From positions 1 through 64,000 of the forward strand of contig NZ_AFEU01000001.1 in assembly GCF_000262755.1 (NCBI RefSeq): DNA of 64,000 bases. Reading direction: 5' to 3'. The notes beneath the pieces were generated by a model, which did no database searches, was not told the DNA's origin, and was given only the letters and a program-made list of their open reading frames with translations. This document shows, piece after piece, positions 57,463-64,000 of the stretch. Source of the DNA: Bacillus methanolicus PB1. GTDB lineage: Bacteria > Bacillota > Bacilli > Bacillales > Cytobacillaceae. The number at the start of each line of letters is the position of its first letter. The first letter of the stretch is position 1. Both the position numbers and the translations under genes were made by a program.

Positions 57463-57490
57463 ACAGTAAGAATTTTTATCGCATATAATA
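57463..57490 (+). promoter_or_regulatory. sigma-K type promoter
   Basis: AC at 57463-57464, 17 bases, CATATAATA at 57482-57490; the best match of this type in the window. The gene starts at 57579. Confidence 0.6.
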
Positions 57491-57578
57491 CATTAAGTGA
57501 ATTAAACATCAAAAAATTTTTTTCTATGTAAATACATTGGAGGGAAGAAAAACAAACAATAATGGAAGGAGATTGTTA

Positions 57579-58235
57579 ATGAATTTTATAGTTGGTATTC
57601 CCTATGTTAATCGCCCGGATTTATTACAAAGAGCTGTTGATAGCATAAAGCCATATTGGTCAAATACGGTTATAATTGATAATTCTGAGTATCAGGATCT
57701 TCGGAATCATGACATCTCATCAAAAGTTCAAGTTTATTTTCCTCCAGTTCCTTTAACACTTACTCAATCAATAAATTTTTTCATAAAAAAAGCAATAGAA
57801 AATAATTGTGAAATATGGATATATATGCATAGTGACGCAGAGGCACATCCAGGAGTAGCAGAAGCCTTTCTTGAAACGATAAAAAAAATACAAAATGAAG
57901 GAAGAAAATGGGGGGTGATTTATACAAATTATGATACACTTGCTGCATACAATGTGAATGCACAAAAAGAAATAGGTGAGTTTGATACTATATTCAGGGA
58001 TTATCATTCTGATGTAGACTATAATCATAGAATGGATCTATTAGGGTATGAAAGGATTAATACGGAATTTGGAGATAAGATTATACATCATAATGGAGGA
58101 AGTTCTTCTATAAAATCAGATCCGAAAAGGTTACAATTGACGCAGGCGACATTTTCTCTTTATGCACAATATTATCAAATAAAATGGGGAGGTCCTAGTG
58201 GAAAAGAAAAGTATAAAACCCCATTTAACCAGTAG
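57579..58235 (+). CDS. glycosyltransferase-like protein (GT-A fold)
   Basis: 218 aa from ATG 57579, behind GGAAGGAGA. FIVGIPYVNRPDLLQRAVDS and VIIDNSEYQDL resemble the start of family 2 enzymes; IYMHSDAEAHPGVAEAFLET holds the DxD-like metal site. It is short, and a C-terminal region is minimal. Preceded by a good sigma-K type promoter and followed by a CCTCAAAAA / TTTTTGAGG hairpin (58263-58281). Probably part of the spore-surface glycan set. Confidence 0.8.
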   Translation: MNFIVGIPYVNRPDLLQRAVDSIKPYWSNTVIIDNSEYQDLRNHDISSKVQVYFPPVPLTLTQSINFFIKKAIENNCEIWIYMHSDAEAHPGVAEAFLETIKKIQNEGRKWGVIYTNYDTLAAYNVNAQKEIGEFDTIFRDYHSDVDYNHRMDLLGYERINTEFGDKIIHHNGGSSSIKSDPKRLQLTQATFSLYAQYYQIKWGGPSGKEKYKTPFNQ

Positions 58236-58262
58236 CTTTTTACTTCAGCAAGAAAGAAATTT

Positions 58263-58281
58263 CCTCAAAAAATTTTTGAGG
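58263..58281 (+). terminator. hairpin after the glycosyltransferase gene
   Basis: Perfect CCTCAAAAA / TTTTTGAGG inverted repeat 27 bases past the stop; no separate T-run. Confidence 0.45.
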
Positions 58282-58511
58282 CAACCTGGAAATAAAATAA
58301 ATTGTACTGGGTGTCAGCCTGCCAACAGTTATTTTGTGCTTTATGTTCAAAATGCTGGAACTCAGTTTGTGGCAATTTATTAATGTAGTGTTTGGCAATT
58401 AATTTGTGTAGGCCTTAGGGATTGCACAAATTAAAAAAACCACTTGCCAACAATCCCTTAATACCATACCCTCCTAGTTGGACAACATTTCAACGGGAGG
58501 TAATTAAGGAG

Positions 58512-59610
58512 ATGTTAGCATTGGCTGAAATCAATTATATCAGACATGAAGCAAACTAAAAAGACTGTTCTTATTCCGACATTGCCAGAATTAAAAGAGA
58601 TCCAAGAACAGTAAAAAAGTATTCAGAGATGGAAGATTTTAGTTCAACTCAGACAGTAAAGCAAACAAGAATAGCCGGGGTAATGGATCCTATTAAACCA
58701 ATTTTAGATAAATGGATTCAGGAGGACTTAAAAAAGAAGAAAAAAGTTTAGAAGAACGGCAAAAAGAAAGTATGAGTTGCTTAAGGAATAATATAGCTTT
58801 ACAGGATCTGACCTCTATAAGGCTCTATGTGTAAAAAAACGAAAGAAAGAATTATTGGAGGAAAGTGAGTCAGCTGCTTTGAATGAAAATCCTGTTTAAT
58901 AACCTCAAATTCTGGCAATTTTAGTGGTACAGAAAACATTTACGAAACCTCCTAATGTTTATGTGCTAGCTAACATTATTGCCAGGAATTCGTGAATGTT
59001 TTCTTATTTTTTGTCTATTTCACTAAATGTGGTGAAGAATCTTATTTTTAAGTTTTTCCTGCTCAAAATAGAGAATGCTTTTTGGAAGGATTAAAGCGAA
59101 TCTTACAGTACATAGGCGGAGTCCCAAAGGTAATCCGGGTTTGATAATTTATTCACTTGCGGTGAAAAAGGTACTCCCAAATGGGGAACGTGAGTTAACG
59201 GATGAATTTCAACGCTTTGTTTACATTATGGATTTGAATATGAATTCTGCAATCCGGCAAGTGGGAATGAAAAAGGCCACGTAAAATCCATGGTTAATTA
59301 TGTACGTAACAACTTTCTCCTCCAGGAGTTAACAATTCTTGACTTGGAGTCCTTTAATAGCTCTTTATGGGAGAAGGCTGAAAATGACCGGCTTCGCCCT
59401 CATTATCAAAAGGGAACATTGATTGCCGAATTATATACGGAAGATAAAGAGCACTTCCTGCAATTGCCGGCAAAGGAATTTGAATGTGTTCAGTATGAAC
59501 AGGTGAAGGCAGATAAATATGGTTATATCCGGGTGGACAATAAACTTTATTCTACTTCCCCTCGGTTTGCCAAAAAAATGGTTTTGGCAAGGATCTCATA
59601 TGAATAATAT
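58512..59610 (+). pseudogene. decayed IS21-family istA
   Basis: The start MLALAEINYIRHEAN and fragments VKKYSEMEDFS and MDPIKPILDKWIQEDL are IstA-like. Near 59240-59607 the frame NPASGNEKGHVKSMVNYVRN (with the catalytic Glu) runs into DKYGYIRVDNKLYSTSPRFA, the IstA C-terminal region. In between (59075-59284) a different frame with FGRIKANLTVHRRSPKGNPG is not identified. Many stops. Confidence 0.7.
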
Positions 59611-61075
59611 CTTGTTTTAATAGAAGGTCATGCATCCGATCATAAAGTGAACATAGCCACTGTTCTGCTCCTTTAATCATCCAGTTGGCAATGGTTTGGT
59701 GAGATAATGCAAGCCCTATTCTTTTAAATTGTTTTTCTTGACGATATAAAGGTAGCCTTTCAACATATTTTTGAGTCATAATATGAGCCATAATGGAAGG
59801 GGAAGCTAAACTTCCTGAAATAAGAGGATTGGGCATTGATGCAGTTTCAATCGGTGTTTCAATCTCATTTCGTTCACAATGACGGCATGATTAAACATGA
59901 CATACATGTTTAACGACCTTAATTTCTGCTGGAATGTATATTAACTCTTGGCGAGTGGCTGTACTCATTTCATGCAATTTTCCACCGCAACACGAACAAA
60001 CTTGCTCATCTTCAGGCAAACGATACTCAATCGTTTCCACAAGCAAGTTTTCTTAAATCAACTTACGTTGACCACGTTGTTTTTTGCAACGTTGATAGGT
60101 GATTGTTTCCAGAGTAGGTTCTGGTAATTCAAGATTTGCTTTTTTTTCTACTTCGTTAAAAAGATCGAATTCTAGCTGATTTGGATTCGTTTTTTCACTG
60201 GGAGTACCAAAACGTTTTAATTGATGCAGACGAAGTTGTTCTTAAAGCCAGAATAATTTTGCTTCCATTTCTTGTTTTTCATTTTCCAGCTTCGCCTGAA
60301 GTTCTTCGTTTTGTTTTCGAGAAGCGCGCAGCGTTCTAGAAGTTCTTCAATTGTAGGGGTTGGGTTTGGAAGATTGAAAGAATTATCTCAATTAAATTAC
60401 AGTTCCTGCACGAACTTCCGGTTGTGCTTGTCTTGGTTCTAAAGATAATCCATCAAGTAACCAACGAAGTTGGCGACGAGTTACTTTTAATGGAGCTGAA
60501 TCCTTGTGATCTGATGGCCATTGGAATTTCCCTTTCTCTAATCGACCGTAGTAGAGCCAAAAACCATTTTGATCCCAATAAAGGTTTTTCAACTTATCTC
60601 TTTGTCTGTTACAATAAACAAATAAACTTGGAGAAAACGGATCTAGGTTAAATCCCTCGCTTACAAGAGCAGCTAATCCATCGATAGACTTTCATAAATC
60701 CGTGCTGCCTCTAGCGAGATAAACACGATCAGATGAAATTTCATTTAACATATGGTTTTCAGCACCTTTACGACATCTGCAAATAGCGTTGGATTAAAAT
60801 TAGTTTTAACCTCTGTAGAAACAGCTCCTATTTTTATTTGTAATGAATCAGTTTCCTGTGATGGTGATTCTTCCAAAGTTATTGGAACCCATTGGGTACT
60901 AGTTTTTTGAATTGATTTTGAACCATCAATTCTTATTAGCCAATATTTTAGTTGGTGAATACTTAGGTCATTTGTCTTACACCAATCTGATTGGGTTAGA
61001 CCACTATCTTTAAATTCAGCGATTCGCCGTTCCCATTCTTTTCTTTTTCTAAATTTGGATGTTTGGACATAAAAA
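59600..61075 (-). pseudogene. decayed IS66-family element (tnpA, tnpB, tnpC remains)
   Basis: On the minus strand from 61075: a TnpA-like piece; a TnpB-like piece ending DQNGFWLYYGRLEKGKFQWP (60592-60392); and TnpC N-terminal pieces (PEDEQVCSCCGGKLHEMST, then LPLYRQEKQFKRIGLALSHQ at 59836-59552). Frameshifts and stops throughout; the TnpC C-terminus is absent. Confidence 0.75.
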
Positions 61076-61139
61076 AACTCCTCAAACCTTGATTTGAGAA
61101 GATTATCTCACATAATTAACTAGGGTAATAGGTTGAGGC

Positions 61140-61650
61140 TAATTGACTCTTACATACGCAAAAAGATTAAAGCTCAGTTGGATCCCATTAAACTATAAAA
61201 CTATTAAAGCAGCTACGTATGAAGAGTAATTACTTAAGCTGGTTGAATATGAAATCCAGCAGAGAGAGGAACGAAAAATTAACTTATTGCTTCAACAAGA
61301 TATTTGCCAAAGGTCGCTGGAAAGCCATTTGAATGGGAAGACATTCAGATGGCCCCAGGATAAAATAGAGAATATGTGTGTTACAGGGTGAATTTTTAGA
61401 AAAATAAAAGAAACTAATCTTTTATGGCGGGGTTGGAACCGGAATAAAAGCTTCTGTCAGGATGAATCCACTGCCCGAATTGTAGATTGGTAGTCACACA
61501 ATCAAACTTCTGGTTTCATAACACACGAAAATGATCTGAAACAACAATTCTGTACCTTGCTTATGCAGAGGAATATATCCCAGTTCATCTATTATCAATA
61601 GGTTTAATCTACCATTCACATTTATTGTTCTTTAATGGTGATAGCCGTCG
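61140..61650. pseudogene. remains of IS21-type istB genes
   Basis: On the plus strand about 61240-61370 reads VEYEIQQREERKINLLLQQ and AGKPFEWEDIQMAP (IstB N-terminus). On the minus strand about 61620-61430 reads LLIIDELGYIPLHKQGTELL and RSLIVTTNLQFGQW (IstB Walker B and beyond). They come from two differently oriented remnants. The stretch 61660-61930 shows no gene. Confidence 0.65.
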
Positions 61651-61936
61651 GTTAAGAGACAAACTTACACAATAAATAAAATGGGAGTGGCAAGTGGTAC
61701 ATTTTTAGATTGCCATTTGATACATTTTTTACTTGCAAAAACAGGAACTCTTTCTTTATTACCCGTCAAGCCCGCTTACTGTCTCGCGACAATAGATCAG
61801 GTGCTCATCGTAATGGACGGAAACTTTATGAGAAAAGAGTCACGCACAATTTAACAAGAGATCAAGAAAGCTATAAATAGGCTATAATTAAAAGAGATAG
61901 CCGAAAAAGCTATTTCTTTGAAAAAATTTGCATTTT

Positions 61937-62626
61937 CTATATAACAATAGAATTTAAGTTATGTTTAACTTTATTGTTGCTGCAAACTGCAATTAAATAT
62001 CTTCCATTTTGTTCTGAGTCTGTGTTAATAGGGAGTGATGTAAAATTAGTGTTTTTATAGTTGCTTAAAATATAGGTCATCTGGTTTTTTTGGTAGTATA
62101 AATCAACATAAGAAAAATATGTTTTTAAGAAATTCAAAAATTCATCTTCATAAAATTCTTTGACATGGAATGGATTTTTATAGTTTGGTATGTCTGAATA
62201 CATTCGTTTATCTGGTGTAGATATGATAAAGATTCCATCATTTTTCAGTAACCTTTTTACTTCTTTTAAAAATAGGTGTTGTTCATGTTCATTTACATGT
62301 TCAATTGTTTCAAAGGATACAACAACATCCAACGAATGATCTTTTAGTGGGATTTTTACTACAGAAGCATTTTTAAATTGTAGGTTGTCTCTTTTATATT
62401 TATTTGAAGCATGTTCAACCGTTTCCTGATCAATGTCAATCCCATAAACAAATTTTGCATGATTTGCAATCAGATCAGAGCCATACCCTTCACCACAAGC
62501 AATATCCAATACGACGTTTTCTTTCACTAAATTCAATACAGAATAATATCTTTGAAGGTGTCTAATTTCTGTTTCTGGACCAAAAAAACCACTATTAGGT
62601 ATAAATCTTTCCCCTGTAATTCTCAT
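61937..62626 (-). CDS. class I SAM-dependent methyltransferase
   Basis: 229 aa. AdoMet motif I VLDIACGEGYGSDLI near residue 40, acidic post-I VYGIDIDQETVEHA, and VVVSFETIEHVNEHEQHL as motif II/post-II. This UbiE/Methyltransf_11-type enzyme probably methylates a sugar or small molecule; similar genes are common in spore-surface glycan clusters. It is intact, with AAGGAG a few bases ahead of the ATG and a sigma-K type promoter upstream. Isolated among IS remains. Confidence 0.85.
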   Translation of the reverse strand: MRITGERFIPNSGFFGPETEIRHLQRYYSVLNLVKENVVLDIACGEGYGSDLIANHAKFVYGIDIDQETVEHASNKYKRDNLQFKNASVVKIPLKDHSLDVVVSFETIEHVNEHEQHLFLKEVKRLLKNDGIFIISTPDKRMYSDIPNYKNPFHVKEFYEDEFLNFLKTYFSYVDLYYQKNQMTYILSNYKNTNFTSLPINTDSEQNGRYLIAVCSNNKVKHNLNSIVI

Positions 62627-62658
62627 AGCATACTCCTTATCTTTTTTATTGTCATTTG

Positions 62659-62685
62659 TATTCTATGTAATTAAATGTGAATTGT
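62659..62685 (-). promoter_or_regulatory. sigma-K type promoter
   Basis: On the minus strand AC, 16 bases, then CATAGAATA (62667-62659), about 35 bases before the methyltransferase start. Confidence 0.55.
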
Positions 62686-62803
62686 TACTAAAAGAAACCA
62701 TTATTAATGTCCTGACTGGAGTCAAAAAGCGTATAGATTAAACACTTTTCTCCGAATATCTAGGGATTCTCTGTTTAATCCCGCTGCCATCTGAATGTTA
62801 ATA

Positions 62804-64000
62804 TTAGGTCAATAAAGTAGACACAAAAATTTATAAATTTTTAGCAGCTACCGCGCTATTGCTTGGTGGCCTTTTAAAAATAATTACGACGTTGTCCTAA
62901 TTATTTTTAAAAAGTAAATTTTCGGGTCTCACTTTTCTATAATATAAGCCCCCTTTTTATAGTACATACGTTCGTATTCAGGTGGTGAAAAATACTCTGT
63001 CTGAGTGAATACGTTTATTATTGTAAAATATTTCTATATACTCAAATATGCTCTTTTTTGCTTCTTCCCTTGTTTTATAACGAGTCTGATAGATTAGTTC
63101 TTTTTTTATGATCCACTGAAATGATTCAATACAAGTGTTGTCCTAACAATTCCTTTGCGGCTCATGCTACATTTCATACCGTATTCAATCAGCATAGCTT
63201 GATAGTCATTTAAGCATATTGACTCCCTCGATCAGAGTGATGGAGGATAGATCCTTGTGGTTGTTGACGCTGAAAGGCTTGCTTTAATGAGCTCAACACT
63301 AGCTTCCTTTTTCATTGTACAGTCTATATGCCAGCCGACTATTTTCCTTGAATATAAATCCATAATACTAGCTAGATAAAGCCAACCTTCATCCGTTGGA
63401 ACGTATGTGATATCAGCTACCCATACCTCATTTGGTTTTGTAACAGTAAAATTTTGGTTTAAGACATTTTCGTGGACCGGAAATGGTTATGTTTTAAGTT
63501 AGTGGTTGCTGCCTTATGCTTTTTTACGGTACGAGACTTCATTCCCTCTTCTTTCATTATACGGGAAACCGTCTTCTGTGAAACTTTAATTCCTTCATGA
63601 TTGAGCTTTTTGGTAACCTTTGGATCCCATACAGTTGGTGGGATTCGAAATACACACGACGCACTTCCTGCGTCAATTCTTCCCGGCGCTCTTGTCTGGC
63701 ACTTTTGGGACGATCACGCCATTAATAATAACCACTTCGAGAAACTTTCAATACTTTGCACATCTTCTCCAATCGGTAATCGAAGCGATGTTCATGAATA
63801 AATGAATATTTTACCGATGGTCTTTCGCGAAGAAGTGCATCGCCTTTTTTAAGATGGAGTTTTCCTCCTCCAGATCCCGAATACGTTTCTTCAATTCACG
63901 AACTTCGTGGTCTTCAGATCGAAAAGTTTGGGTTTCTAATATTTCTGTTTCTTGCTTATACTTTTTCACCCAACCGTGAAGAGTATTTTCATTAATTTTT
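62804..64000 (-). mobile_element. IS3-family element, copy 2, runs off the window
   Basis: Left end TTAGGTCAATAAAGTAGACA. The sequence matches copy 1 closely at both sides but keeps the central orfB segment (DDE region, about 62979-63555). orfB has many stops (for example within VSRSGYY-stop-WRDRPKS), so it is a pseudogene. orfA begins near the end of the window and is incomplete here. Confidence 0.8.

Overview
The window looks like chromosomal DNA of a low-GC, endospore-forming member of the Bacillaceae. The reasons are the acnA-sspO-sspP neighbourhood (small acid-soluble spore proteins beside aconitase, as in Bacillus subtilis), sequences resembling sigma-K promoters, AGGAGG-type ribosome binding sites and a large block of spore-surface genes. 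It also encodes selenocysteine use, which is uncommon in Bacillus-like organisms. I cannot name the species.

Layout. (1) 0.1-14.1 kb: a type 1 BREX phage-defence operon on the minus strand, reading small regulator-like ORF, brxA, brxB, brxC, pglX, pglZ, brxL. brxC is split by one extra base in a seven-base homopolymer. (2) 14.1-15.5 kb: a decayed IS1182-type transposase. (3) 15.6-26.4 kb: core genes (acnA, sspO, sspP, an hsp20-like gene, and the threonine-degradation pair kbl and an epimerase-type threonine dehydrogenase) around a selenium locus. That locus holds selA, a selD whose own active site is encoded by UGA, and a small Rdx/SelW-like selenoprotein also interrupted by UGA. Two short-period tandem arrays (21 bp and 20 bp) lie between these genes. 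(4) 26.7-28.3 kb: a chromosomal ParM-like actin with a small ParR-like partner. (5) 28.5-48.2 kb: a probable spore-surface (exosporium or coat) locus. It has three related CsxC/SPOCS-like proteins, a 687-aa Ser/Glu-rich protein ending in a related domain, a 375-aa Cys-rich coat-like protein, a 47-aa basic Cys peptide next to a JAMM metalloprotease, a GT-D glycosyltransferase, GT2 enzymes and a 1900-aa coiled-coil repeat protein. An IS110-family element with a structured noncoding 3' end lies just upstream of the giant gene. (6) 48.2-64 kb: scattered glycosyltransferase and methyltransferase genes among pseudogenes (methyltransferase, gmd-like, rmlA-like) and many insertion-sequence remains (IS1182, IS3, IS21, IS66 and a small MITE-like repeat).

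How the genes may work together. The promoter-like motif CATANNNTA (sigma-K type -10) recurs upstream of the CsxC-like genes, the Cys-rich coat-like gene, the small peptide and several glycosyltransferase or methyltransferase genes. I therefore read 28-63 kb as one late mother-cell programme that builds and glycosylates the spore surface, although parts of it are decaying under IS insertion. The selenium genes form a self-dependent unit: SelD makes selenophosphate and itself needs selenocysteine, SelA charges the tRNA, and the Rdx protein is a client. selB and selC are not visible here. The BREX operon is complete in gene content, but its activity depends on how the brxC frameshift is resolved.
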